Under the pieces are notes generated by a model that was given only the letters and a program-made list of their open reading frames with translations, ran no database searches and was not told the origin of the DNA. A stretch of 64,000 nt of DNA, taken from positions 453,146-517,145 of the forward strand of contig NZ_LGQW01000015.1 of assembly GCF_003116035.1 (NCBI RefSeq). Direction: 5' to 3'. This stretch comes from Azospirillum sp. TSH64 (GTDB lineage Bacteria > Pseudomonadota > Alphaproteobacteria > Azospirillales > Azospirillaceae). This document shows positions 27,814 through 37,856 of this stretch, in pieces. The position numbers and the translations under genes were made by a program. Each line of letters begins with the position of its first letter. Position 1 is the first letter of the stretch.

Positions 27814-29465
27814 CGCGCCGCCGCCGGTCCGATGCGGAAGCCGGCGGCTTCCGGTGTGCCGACGGCCCCCGGCAGCGACAGCTCCCAGTCGAGATAGGCG
27901 CGCGACGCTTCGAGGTTGCCGCTGTGGCGGTCATGGAGCCAGAACAGATGGTCGATGCGGTCGGCATCGGCAGGGTCGGAAGGCGACGTGACGACCGTAA
28001 GGCCGGCGGCCGTCCAGGCCGCTTCGCCGCCGGGAAGGACCGCGGCCGGAATGCCGGCCTCTTCCAGATCCAGGGCGAGGAGATGGGCGGTCACCGGATC
28101 CCGCCCGGTCACCACGACCCCGGCCGCGCGGTCGAACCGATCCGGCGGACCGAGGCGCGAGCGGTTGGCCCAGAGGGCTCCCGCCGGGTGGGAGCGACGG
28201 TAGTCGCCGCTGGAATCCGAGAAGAGCAAAACCGCACCGCGCCGCAGCCGGTCGCCGGCCTCCTCGGCGGAAAGAACCTTCGCCCGCGGTGGGGCGGCGG
28301 GCACCGCATGGGCGGGGGGCGGGGCGGTCCCCGACACCAGCCCGGGCAAGACCAGCGCATCCCAGCCGAGCTGGCGCAGCCAGTGCGCCGTCACGGTGGC
28401 GCGCACGCCGTCGTCGTCGGTCAGCACGATCCGTGCCCCGCGGGTGGCCGCCCATGTGTCGAGTGCCTGCACCAGCTGCCCGCCCTGGGCGGACGGAACC
28501 CCGTCGGCGTGTCCCCCGGCATGTTCGGCCGGCAGGCGGACGTCGAAGAGATAGGTGGTTCGGGCGGGATCGGCACGCAGCCGCCCCAGCGCGGCGCGGT
28601 CGATCACCGGGACGGCGAAGCGCCGGGCAAGGTCGGCGGCGCGCTGTCGCGCCAGCTCGCGGGCCTCCGGCCCCACCGGCGGCCGGGGCGGAAGCGGCGT
28701 GTCGCGCTCCAGCTCGAAGCCGGCAAGGCGCCAGCCCTGGGTTCCACCCGACAATGCGACCACGCGGTTGGGAACGCCGGCGTTGATCAGCGCCTGCGCG
28801 CCGATGATGCCCCGCGTCCGTCCGGCGCAGGACACGACGACGAGGCTGTCCGGCGAGGGAACGAGGTCGGCGAAGCGGTGGACGATCTCGGCACCCGGCG
28901 CGCTGACGGCACCCGGCACGTGGAAACGCTCAAACTCCTCGGCGGTGCGGCTGTCGAGAATCACCAGATCAGCCCCGGCCCGGACGAGCCGGTCGAGTTC
29001 GGCCGCCTCGATGTCCGGCGTATGATAGGCGTGTTCGACGCATTCGGCGAATGCCTTGCCCGGCACGTTGACGCTGGGGAAGAGCGGCAGGCCGGCGGCG
29101 GACCAGGACTCCGCCCCACCGGACAGCACCTGGACGCCGGTATAGCCGAGCGCCGAGAGCCGGCTGGCCGCCCGCGCGGCGACCGGCTCTTCGGCCAGCA
29201 GGACGATGCGGGTGTCGGCGCGCGGGACAAGCGCGGCGATGTCGAACTCCAGCCGGCTGAACGGAATGTTGACGGCGAGAAGCGGGTGCCCCTCGCCGAA
29301 GGGGCCTTCCTCGCGCAGGTCGAGGACGGCGATCTCGCCGCCGTCCTCCAGCCAGTCCAGAAGCGTCCGGGGATCGATGCCGGTCGTCCCGGCTGGCGTT
29401 TTGGCCGGGGCGTGGGGGAAGGCGGTCACGGCGGTGCCCTTTCGGTGGAAAACGGAGACGGTCAT
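27810..29465 (-). CDS. Four-domain rhodanese-like sulfurtransferase
   Basis: 551 residues, start at 29465 overlapping the preceding stop (ATGA). Four tandem rhodanese-homology units cover about residues 30-125, 150-240, 270-375 and 395-500. Only unit 2 keeps the active-site cysteine (VVSCAGRTRG, Cys213). The corresponding loops of units 1, 3 and 4 read LLAEEPVAA, LTDDDGVRA and VVTGRDPVTA and lack it. Each unit keeps the LDxR- or FDVR-like strand. There is no signal peptide. It probably carries sulfane sulfur released from the imported compound towards cysteine or thiosulfate; the inactive units may serve in binding. Confidence 0.87.
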   Translation of the reverse strand: MTVSVFHRKGTAVTAFPHAPAKTPAGTTGIDPRTLLDWLEDGGEIAVLDLREEGPFGEGHPLLAVNIPFSRLEFDIAALVPRADTRIVLLAEEPVAARAASRLSALGYTGVQVLSGGAESWSAAGLPLFPSVNVPGKAFAECVEHAYHTPDIEAAELDRLVRAGADLVILDSRTAEEFERFHVPGAVSAPGAEIVHRFADLVPSPDSLVVVSCAGRTRGIIGAQALINAGVPNRVVALSGGTQGWRLAGFELERDTPLPPRPPVGPEARELARQRAADLARRFAVPVIDRAALGRLRADPARTTYLFDVRLPAEHAGGHADGVPSAQGGQLVQALDTWAATRGARIVLTDDDGVRATVTAHWLRQLGWDALVLPGLVSGTAPPPAHAVPAAPPRAKVLSAEEAGDRLRRGAVLLFSDSSGDYRRSHPAGALWANRSRLGPPDRFDRAAGVVVTGRDPVTAHLLALDLEEAGIPAAVLPGGEAAWTAAGLTVVTSPSDPADADRIDHLFWLHDRHSGNLEASRAYLDWELSLPGAVGTPEAAGFRIGPAAAR

Positions 29466-30252
29466 TCGCGGTAGCCGGGGTTCTGGCGGTCGAGCAGCCG
29501 CTTCAGGGCGCCGAAATGCAGCTCGTGGCCCGACGGCACGCCGGGGGCCAGCGGGGTGCCGGTGATGGTGGCGTGGACATGCGCGACCATCTCGCCGGGC
29601 AGTTCGCGAAGCGGCTTGCCGGTCCATTGGGCGAAGAGCTGCACCCGCGCCGCCCGCTCCAGCGTGTAGAGCCGGTCGTAGGCTTCCGAGACGGTCCGGC
29701 CGGCGACCAGCACGCCGTGGTGCGCCATGATCAGGATGGTCCTGTCGCCGAGGATGTCGGCCAGACGCTCGCCCTCGGCCGGGTCGCGGGCGAGGCCGGT
29801 GTAGTCGTCGTCATAGGCGATCTCGGCGATCAGCTGGGCCTCGGTGTGACCGATCGGCAGCAGCCGCTGGTCCTGCAACCGGGTCAGCGCGCTGGTGTAG
29901 GGCATGTGGGTGTGGAACAGCGCGGCGTGCTGCGGCTTGCGCCGGTGGATGGGGGCGTGGATGCAGAAGGCGGAGCGCTGGAGCGGTCCCTTGCCGTCGA
30001 GCAGGCGGCCGTCGTAGTCGACGGTGAGCAGGTCGCTGGCCTTGATCTCCGACCAGTGCAGCCCGAGCGGGCTGACATAGAAGCGGTCGTCATGTCCCGG
30101 CACCGCCAGGGTGAAATGGTTGTAGATGCCCTCGCTCATCTCCTGGATCACCGCCAGGCGCTGGGCCGCGGCCAGATCGACGCGGGCCTGCCTCTGCTCG
30201 GCCATCTCGAAAGTCGGGTCATGCGCGGGGACGGGCTTGCCGGTGACGGCGT

Positions 30253-30256
<4 letters not shown>
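29462..30256 (-). CDS. Class II aldolase/adducin family protein
   Basis: 264 residues from the ATG at 30256. Zinc-type aldolase fold with the metal-binding HTHMPYTSAL motif near residue 118 and a second His in AHHGVLVAG near residue 186. Other members are fuculose- or ribulose-phosphate aldolases, methylthioribulose-phosphate dehydratase (a sulfur-salvage enzyme) and many uncharacterised proteins. It is embedded between the importer ATPase and the rhodanese gene with ATGA overlaps on both sides. The substrate cannot be named from sequence. Confidence 0.83.
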
Positions 30257-31283
<1,027 letters not shown>

Positions 31284-31287
<4 letters not shown>

Positions 31288-32300
31288 TCCGCCGCCCTCC
31301 ATTGGCTGCGGTCGGTCCATCGCGGGACCTGTCGGGGCGTCCAGGCCGGCAGTTCGACCTTGTGGCAGGCGACCGCGGCCCGCCCGTGCCGCTGCAACGG
31401 CGGAACGGCGGCGCAGCCGGCATCGGCGTCGGCGCAGCGCGGAGCGAAGGCGCATCCCGGCGGGATCGCGCCCGGCAGGGGCACCAGGCCGGGGATTTCC
31501 TGCAGCCGCTGCCGCGGCGGCGGCTCGCCCAGCGTCAGCCGCGGCTTGGCCCCCATCAGCCGGCGGGTGTAGGGGTGCAGCGGGGCGGCGAACAGGCCGG
31601 GCGTGTCCTGCTCCTCGACCTTGCGTCCGGCATACATGACCAGCACGCGGTCGGCGGTTTCGGCAACGACGCCGAGGTCGTGGGTGATGAGGATCAGCCC
31701 CATGCCGAGGTCGCGGCGCAGCTCGTCCAGCAGGCAGAGGATCTGCGCCTGGATGGTGACGTCGAGCGCCGTCGTCGGCTCGTCGGCGATCAGCAGGGCG
31801 GGGTTGGCGGCGATGGCGATGGCGATGGCGACCCGCTGGCGCATGCCGCCCGAGAAGCGGTGCGGATGGTCGTCGAGGCGGCGGTGGGCGTCGGGAATAT
31901 GGACGAGATCCAGCAGCTCCGCCGCCCGCGCCCGCGCCGCCCGGGTACCGAGCGGGCTGTGGGCGCGCACCGCCTCGGCGACCTGCTCGCCGACGGTCAG
32001 CACCGGATTGAGCGCCGACATCGGGTCCTGGAAGACGATGCCGATGCGGTCGCCGCGCACCGCGCGCATCCGTGGCTCGGGCAGGCCGGTCAGTTCCAGG
32101 CCGTCGAGCCGGACCCGTCCGCCGATCCGTCCCGGCGGCCCGACCAGCCGGGTCAACGCCAGCGCCGTCATCGACTTGCCGCAGCCGGATTCGCCGACGA
32201 TGGCCAGCGTCTCGCCGGCCTCGACCGAGAAGGACAGCCGGTCGACGACGACGGCGTCGCCGAAACGGACGGTCAGGTCTTCGACTTCGAGCAGGCTCAT
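31284..32300 (-). CDS. Dpp-type ABC transporter ATP-binding protein (DppD family), second importer
   Basis: 338 residues. Walker [16 protein letters not shown], signature [15 protein letters not shown], Walker [15 protein letters not shown], and [14 protein letters not shown] in the C-terminal extension. GAGGTGA overlapping the permease stop provides its ribosome site. Same D/F pairing as in the first importer, from which it is clearly paralogous. Confidence 0.9.
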
Positions 32301-32303
32301 GGG

Positions 32304-33197
32304 TCACCTCACGGGGGTGCGGGGATTGAGGAGATCGTTCAGGCCGTTGCCGATCAGCATGAAGCCCATGACGGTGAGGAAGATCGCCCCGCCGGGAAGC
32401 GCGGTCATGTACCAGGCCGTGCGCAGCATCGGCCGGCCGGCGCCGACCATGCTGCCCCAGCTCATGCCGTTGGGGTCGCCGAGGCCGAGGAAGGACAGCG
32501 AGGCGTCGGACAGGATCGCCTGGGCCACCAGGATCGAGGCGGCGACCACGACCGGCGCCAGGCTGTTTGGCAGCACATGCAGCAGCACGATCCGCCCGTG
32601 CCCCATGCCCAGCGTGACCGCGGCGTCGACATAGTCGAGACGGCGCACCCGCACCGCCTCCGCCCGCACCAGCCGGGCGATCTGCGGCCAGGCGGTGATG
32701 CCGATGGCGAAGCTGATGCTGGCGGTTGTCGGCCCGAGGATCACCACCAGGATGATGGTGAAGAGCAGGCTCGGCATGGTCTGGAACAGTTCGCTGATCC
32801 GCATCAGCACGTCGTCAACGGCGCCGCCGAAATAGCCGGCCAGCACGCCGGCAGTGATGCCGACCAGCAGCGCCAGCATTGCCGCGGCGATGCCGACGGT
32901 CAGCGAGGTGCCGGCGGAATGGGCCATCGCCGCCGCCATGTCGCGGCCGAGCATGTCGGTGCCGAGCGGGAAGCGGGCGTCGACGCCGGGCCAGGTGCCG
33001 GCGGGGCCGGCCATGTCACGCGGATCGCCCGGATAGAGCAGGCCGGCGGACAGGGCAACGGCGACGACGGCGGCCAGCAGCAGCAGGCCGACCAGCAGCG
33101 CCCGCGAGCCGCGCAGCCGGCGCAGTCCCGGTGTGCGCATCAGGCGCTGGAGGATGCCGCCCGGCATCCCGCCATGGGTCGGGGCGGACAGGCTCAT
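32304..33197 (-). CDS. Dpp-type ABC transporter permease (DppC family), second importer
   Basis: 297 residues from the ATG at 33197, which overlaps the DppB-type stop. FPLGTDMLGRDMAAAMAHSAG after the first helix and DASLSFLGLGDPNGMSWG near the end are DppC hallmarks; the coupling loop is around LGMGHGRIVLLHVLPNSLAP. Inner-membrane subunit. Confidence 0.9.
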   Translation of the reverse strand: MSLSAPTHGGMPGGILQRLMRTPGLRRLRGSRALLVGLLLLAAVVAVALSAGLLYPGDPRDMAGPAGTWPGVDARFPLGTDMLGRDMAAAMAHSAGTSLTVGIAAAMLALLVGITAGVLAGYFGGAVDDVLMRISELFQTMPSLLFTIILVVILGPTTASISFAIGITAWPQIARLVRAEAVRVRRLDYVDAAVTLGMGHGRIVLLHVLPNSLAPVVVAASILVAQAILSDASLSFLGLGDPNGMSWGSMVGAGRPMLRTAWYMTALPGGAIFLTVMGFMLIGNGLNDLLNPRTPVR

Positions 33198-34177
33198 TGA
33201 CGGACCTCCACCCGCGGGTCGAGCGCCGCATAGAGCAGGTCGACCGACAGATTGACGACGATGACGATGAAGGAGCTGCACAGGAAGATGCCGAGCAGCA
33301 GGTTGACGTCGCGCGAGAATACCGCCTCCTGCGCCAGCCGGCCGAGACCGGGCCAGCCGAAGACCGTCTCGACCACAACCGTGCCGCCGAAGATCGCGCC
33401 GAGCTGCAGGCCCGTGACCGTCACGATTGGCAGCAGGGCGTTGCGCAGCACGTGGCGGACCACCACGCGGGCCTCTGTCAGTCCCTTGGCCCTGGCGGTG
33501 CGCACGAAATCGAGCCCGTAGACCTCCAGCATCGCCGAGCGCGTGATGCGGACATAGATCGACAGGAAGAACAGGCTGAGCGTCACGGCCGGCAGCACCA
33601 GATGCCGACCGATGTCGAGCCACTCGTCCCAACGGCCGTGGTAATCCGCTCCCACCGTCACCATGCCGGCGGACGGCAGCCAGCGCAGCTCGATCGAGAA
33701 CAGCACGATCAGCATCAGCCCGACCCAGAACAGCGGGGTGGCGAAGCCCATGGTGGAGACGACCGAGATCGCCTCATCCAGCAGGCTTCCGCGCGACCGC
33801 GCCGCCACCACGCCGAGGAGCACGCCGATCAGGAGCGCGAACAGGATCGCGGTCAGCGACAGCAGGATCGTCGCCGGCAGGCGTTCGAGGATCAGCTCGC
33901 CCACCGGCATGCCCTGGCGGAAGGAATAGCCGAGGTCGAAATGCAGGATGCCCTGGATGTAGTTCAGGAACTGGAGGTGGACCGGAATGTCGAGCCCGTA
34001 GAGCCGGCGCAGGTTCTCCATGAACTCCGGCGTCGCCGAGCCGGACTCCCCGGCGATGACGTCGGCGAGGTCGCCCGGCGTCAGCTTCAGCAGCAGGAAG
34101 TTCAGCAGCACGATGGCGAAGGCCATCGGCAGTGCCTGGACCAGCCGGCGGAAGACGTAGCGCAGCGATGTCGGCAT
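33194..34177 (-). CDS. Dpp-type ABC transporter permease (DppB family), second importer
   Basis: 327 residues from the ATG at 34177. KLTPGDLADVIAGESGSATPE follows the first membrane helix, and FVRTARAKGLTEARVVVRHV is the coupling segment. A longer frame upstream overlaps the SDR gene and is rejected. Pairs with the DppC-type subunit. Confidence 0.9.
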   Translation of the reverse strand: MPTSLRYVFRRLVQALPMAFAIVLLNFLLLKLTPGDLADVIAGESGSATPEFMENLRRLYGLDIPVHLQFLNYIQGILHFDLGYSFRQGMPVGELILERLPATILLSLTAILFALLIGVLLGVVAARSRGSLLDEAISVVSTMGFATPLFWVGLMLIVLFSIELRWLPSAGMVTVGADYHGRWDEWLDIGRHLVLPAVTLSLFFLSIYVRITRSAMLEVYGLDFVRTARAKGLTEARVVVRHVLRNALLPIVTVTGLQLGAIFGGTVVVETVFGWPGLGRLAQEAVFSRDVNLLLGIFLCSSFIVIVVNLSVDLLYAALDPRVEVRQ

Positions 34178-34202
34178 GGCGTTCTCCGTCCGCAGTCGGC
34201 CG

Positions 34203-35039
34203 CTACAGGGCCAGGCTCTGGCCGCCGTCCACCGCGACCAGCGCGCCGACCACGTAGCTCGCCCGCTCGCTGGCCAGGAACAGCGCCACCTCGGCGATCT
34301 CGTGGGCCTCGCCGTAGCGGCGCAACGGCGTGGCGGCGGCACCGGCGGCCAGCGCCTCGTCGCGGCTGATGCCGAGGCGTTTGGCCTCCAGGGCGAGGTT
34401 CTGCTCGATGCGGTCGGTCAGGGTGAAGCCGGGATTGATGGCGTTGATGCGGATGCCGTAGGGCGCGTATTCGCGGGCCAGCCCCAGCGTCGACAGCAGC
34501 AGGGCGGCGTTGGCGGAGCCGCCCGGCAGATGGGTGCCGGAGGGAATCCGGCCGCCGGTGCCGACGATGTTGACGATGGCGCCGATCTGCCGGGGCGGAG
34601 GCAGCCGGGGTTCCGCCCGGCCATCCGCCCCGGCCCCCGCCCTGCGCCGGAAGCTCCTGAGCACGGCGTCCTGGGCGTGGATGTAGGGGAAGAACTTGGC
34701 GTCCAGCCCGGCCTTCCAGGCGGCGGCGTCGAGGTCCTCGGCCGGGGTGCGCTTCGCGGCGCCGGCACTGTTGATCAGCACCTCGACCGGGCCGAAGGGG
34801 CGTTCGGCCTCGGCGACGGCACGGGCGGCCTCGGCTGCGTCGGCGAAATCGGCGGCGACCGTCGCGACCTCCAGCCCCTCGGCGGCCAGGGCGGCCTGTG
34901 CGGCGGCGAGGTTCTCACGGCTGCGCGACGCGATGACCACGCGCGAGCCTTCCCGGGCGAAGGCGCGGGCGGCGGCGAGGCCGAGCCCCTTGCTGCCGCC
35001 GGTGACGAGGACGACCTTGCCGGCAAGGGCGAGATCCAT
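34203..35039 (-). CDS. SDR-family oxidoreductase lacking the canonical catalytic Tyr/Lys
   Basis: 278 residues from the ATG at 35039, preceded by AGGAGT. The Rossmann nucleotide motif TGGSKGLG (13-20) and the NSAG motif (90-93) are intact. Where SDRs normally have YxxxK the sequence is HLPGGSANAALLL (170-182): the Lys position is Asn and the Tyr position Gly by my alignment. A low-complexity insert (about 134-150) precedes it. It may be a non-oxidoreductase SDR-fold protein or use other residues. It lies in the operon between the monooxygenases and the importer. Confidence 0.82.
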   Translation of the reverse strand: MDLALAGKVVLVTGGSKGLGLAAARAFAREGSRVVIASRSRENLAAAQAALAAEGLEVATVAADFADAAEAARAVAEAERPFGPVEVLINSAGAAKRTPAEDLDAAAWKAGLDAKFFPYIHAQDAVLRSFRRRAGAGADGRAEPRLPPPRQIGAIVNIVGTGGRIPSGTHLPGGSANAALLLSTLGLAREYAPYGIRINAINPGFTLTDRIEQNLALEAKRLGISRDEALAAGAAATPLRRYGEAHEIAEVALFLASERASYVVGALVAVDGGQSLAL

Positions 35040-35064
35040 GGCGAAACTCCTGTTGATCTGGAGG

Positions 35065-36465
35065 TCAGGCTGTCGGGCCGGGATGGCGGAAGGCATGGCC
35101 TGGATGGCGCGGCGAAAGCCGGGCGCGGCCGGGACCGAACAGCTTCTCGCGCAGGGTGCCGGGGCTGTAGTCGGTCTTGTAGACCCCGCGGTCCTGGAGT
35201 TCGGGCACCAGCAGGTCGACGATGTCGGTCAGGTTGGCCGGCTCCACCACGCGGGTGAGGTTGAAGCCGTCGGCGCCGGCCTCGACCCAGGTCAGCAGCT
35301 CGTCGGCCACCTGCGTCGGCGTGCCGACGATGAAGGGGCCGCGCCCGCCGACCTCGCCGAAATCGGCGAGATCGCGCACCCGCCAGACGCGGTCCGGGCT
35401 GCGCAGGGTCATCGCCTCGATCTTCGACTGCATGCCGTTGCTCTTGACGTAGCGCACCGGATCGTCGGGGCCGTATTGCGAGAAGTCGATGCCGGTCCAG
35501 CCCGACAGCAGGGCGAGGGCGCCCCGGGTGTCGAGATGGCTGCGGTACTCCTCGTACTTGTCGCGCGCCTCCGCCTCGGTCGAGGCGACGATGACGGTGG
35601 CGCCGACGAAGACCAGCAGATCCTCCGGGTGCCGGCCATAGGCGGCGGCGCGGCGGCGGATGTCGGCGGCGGCCTCCGCCACCGCGGCCCTGCTCTGGTT
35701 CATGAACACGCATTCGGCGTGGCGGGCCGCGAATTCGCGCCCGCGGCCCGAGGTGCCGGCCTGGTAGAGCAGGGGGGTGCGCTGCGGCGAGGGTTCGCTC
35801 AGATGGATGGCGTCGAGATCGAAGAAGGTGCCGCGATGGGTGATCCGGTGAACCTTCTCCGGCCGGACGAAGACCCGGCCGGCCTTGTCGCGAACCGCGG
35901 CATCGTCCTCCCAACTGCCCTCCCACAGCCGGTAGGCCAGTTCCAGGAACTCGTCGGCGCGGTCGTAGCGCTGGTCGTGCTCCCGCACCCCGCCGTCGCC
36001 GATTGCGCGGGCGGCGCTCTCCAGATAGCCGGTGACGATGTTCCAGCCGACCCGCCCCTTGGTCAGGTGGTCGAGCGTGGAGAAGCGGCGGGCGAGGTAA
36101 TAGGGCTGCTCGTACCCGACCGACGCGGTGACGCCGAAGCCGAGATCGCGGGTCGCCGCGGCCATGGCGGAGATCAGGACCGACGGGTCGTTGCTCGGGA
36201 TCTGGGCGCCGGCCGCCAGCGCCGCGTCCGGCGTGCCGGCATAGACGTCGTAGACGCCGGAGACGTCGGCCAGGAAGATGCCGTCGAGCTTGCCGCGCTC
36301 GGCGGTGCGTGCCAGCTCGATCCAGAAATCGAGGTCGGTATAGTCGGCGCAGCGGTCCTTCGGGTGGGTCCACAGGCCGGCCCAGGAATGGCCGGGCGCG
36401 TTCATGTGGAAGGCGTTGAGACGGATTTCCCTACGGATTTCCCCGTGGCGGGTCCGGCCGGTCAT
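35065..36465 (-). CDS. LLM-class flavin-dependent monooxygenase (NtaA/SnaA/DszA family)
   Basis: 466 residues from the ATG at 36465, which overlaps the preceding stop. Luciferase-like TIM-barrel enzyme using FMNH2 supplied by a separate reductase. Family landmarks: LNAFHMNAPGHSWAGLWTHP at the N-terminus, RFSTLDHLTKGRVGWNIVTG (about 115-135), LYQAGTSGRGREFAARHAE and the C-terminal YSPGTLREKLFG. DszA, NtaA and SnaA relatives oxidise C-S, C-N or ring substrates; in this operon desulfurisation is the likely task. No flavin reductase gene is present in the window. Confidence 0.9.
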   Translation of the reverse strand: MTGRTRHGEIRREIRLNAFHMNAPGHSWAGLWTHPKDRCADYTDLDFWIELARTAERGKLDGIFLADVSGVYDVYAGTPDAALAAGAQIPSNDPSVLISAMAAATRDLGFGVTASVGYEQPYYLARRFSTLDHLTKGRVGWNIVTGYLESAARAIGDGGVREHDQRYDRADEFLELAYRLWEGSWEDDAAVRDKAGRVFVRPEKVHRITHRGTFFDLDAIHLSEPSPQRTPLLYQAGTSGRGREFAARHAECVFMNQSRAAVAEAAADIRRRAAAYGRHPEDLLVFVGATVIVASTEAEARDKYEEYRSHLDTRGALALLSGWTGIDFSQYGPDDPVRYVKSNGMQSKIEAMTLRSPDRVWRVRDLADFGEVGGRGPFIVGTPTQVADELLTWVEAGADGFNLTRVVEPANLTDIVDLLVPELQDRGVYKTDYSPGTLREKLFGPGRARLSPRHPGHAFRHPGPTA

Positions 36466-37847
36466 GCCGCGTCCTCCGCCGGCAGATGCCGGAAGGCCGC
36501 CGCCGGATGCGGAGCGCTCAGCTGGGCCCGCCCAGGGCCGTAGAGCTTCTCGCGCAGCGTGCCGGGGGCGTAGTCGCGCTTGTAGGCGCCGCGGCTCTGC
36601 AGTTCCGGCACCACCAGATCGACGAAGTCGACGTAGCTGTCCGGCGCCACCGCATAGGCGAGGTTGAAGCCGTCGGCGCCGACCTCCTCGACCCAGGACT
36701 GCAGTTCGTCCGCCACCTGCGTGGGCGAGCCGACGATCACCGGTCCCTGCCCGCCGATGCCGGCATGGCGGGCGATCTCGCGCAGGGTCCAGGAGCGGTT
36801 GGGATCGGCGGTGGTGAAGGCCTCGATGGTGGAGACCACGCCGTTGTCGCGGTCCTCGAAGCGCAGGACCTCGTCGGGATCGCGCCCGGCGAGATCGATT
36901 CCGGTCCAGCCGGAGAAGAGCACGAGGGCGCCTTCGTGGCTGATGTAGCTCTGGTAGTCCGCCAGCTTGGCCTTCGCCTCCCGTTCGGTCTCGCCGGTGA
37001 TGACGGTGACGAGCGGGAAGAACAGAAGCTCGGCCGGGTCGCGGCCGTTCTCGGCGGCGCGGCGGCGCACGTCGCGGACGACGGCGCCGGCCACCGTCTT
37101 GGTAGGGGCGGCCAGGAAGATGCCTTCGGCGTGCCGGGCGGCGAACTGGCGCCCGCGCTGCGACCCGCCGGCCTGGAAGAGCAGGGGCGTGCGCTGTGGC
37201 GACGGCTCGGTCAGGTGGATGGCGTCGAGGCGGTAATGCTCCCCGTCGTGACGGACGCGGTGCACCTTGGCGGGATCGGCGAAGATGCCGGCCTCGCGGT
37301 CCCAGAGGACCGCGTCGTCCTCCCAGCTGCCCTCCCACAGCTTGTAGACCACCTCCATGAACTCGTCGGCGATGTCGTAGCGCCGGTCGTGGGCGACGAT
37401 GCTGCGCCCCAGCCCCTTGGCGCCGGCCGCCGATTTGCCGGTGACGATGTTCCAGGCCAGCCGTCCGCGGGTGAGCTGGTCGAGGGTGGACAGCCGGCGG
37501 GCGAACAGATAGGGCTGCTCGAAGGACAGGTTGCCGGTGACGGCGAAGCCGAGGTCGCGGGTGGCATGCGCCATCGCCGGGATCAGCAGGATCGGGTCGT
37601 TGGTCGGCACCTGCGAGCCGTGGCGCAGCGCCGCCTCGATCCCGCCGCCATAGACGTCGTTCACCCCGATGCCGTCGGCGAGGAAGACGGTGTCGAACCT
37701 GCCGCGCTCCAGCGTGCGCGCCAGTTCGACCCAGTAGCCGAGATCCTGGTAGGAGGTGGAGCGGTCGCGCGGGTGCCGCCACAGTCCCGGCGACTGGTGG
37801 ACCGGCCGGTTGACGACGAAGGCGTTGAAACGGATTTCCTTGGCCAT
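36462..37847 (-). CDS. LLM-class flavin-dependent monooxygenase (NtaA/SnaA/DszA family), second copy
   Basis: 461 residues, ATG at 37847 after GAGAGGAA. Paralogue of the next gene in the operon, sharing RHPRDRSTSYQDLGYWVELA-type N-terminal and RLSTLDQLTRGRLAWNIVTG segments, LFQAGGSQRGRQFAARHAEG and YAPGTLREKLYG. Two non-identical monooxygenases in one operon suggest either two oxidation steps, as in the DszC/DszA pathway, or a heteromeric or dual-substrate arrangement. Confidence 0.9.
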   Translation of the reverse strand: MAKEIRFNAFVVNRPVHQSPGLWRHPRDRSTSYQDLGYWVELARTLERGRFDTVFLADGIGVNDVYGGGIEAALRHGSQVPTNDPILLIPAMAHATRDLGFAVTGNLSFEQPYLFARRLSTLDQLTRGRLAWNIVTGKSAAGAKGLGRSIVAHDRRYDIADEFMEVVYKLWEGSWEDDAVLWDREAGIFADPAKVHRVRHDGEHYRLDAIHLTEPSPQRTPLLFQAGGSQRGRQFAARHAEGIFLAAPTKTVAGAVVRDVRRRAAENGRDPAELLFFPLVTVITGETEREAKAKLADYQSYISHEGALVLFSGWTGIDLAGRDPDEVLRFEDRDNGVVSTIEAFTTADPNRSWTLREIARHAGIGGQGPVIVGSPTQVADELQSWVEEVGADGFNLAYAVAPDSYVDFVDLVVPELQSRGAYKRDYAPGTLREKLYGPGRAQLSAPHPAAAFRHLPAEDAA

Positions 37848-37856
37848 GCGTTCCTC

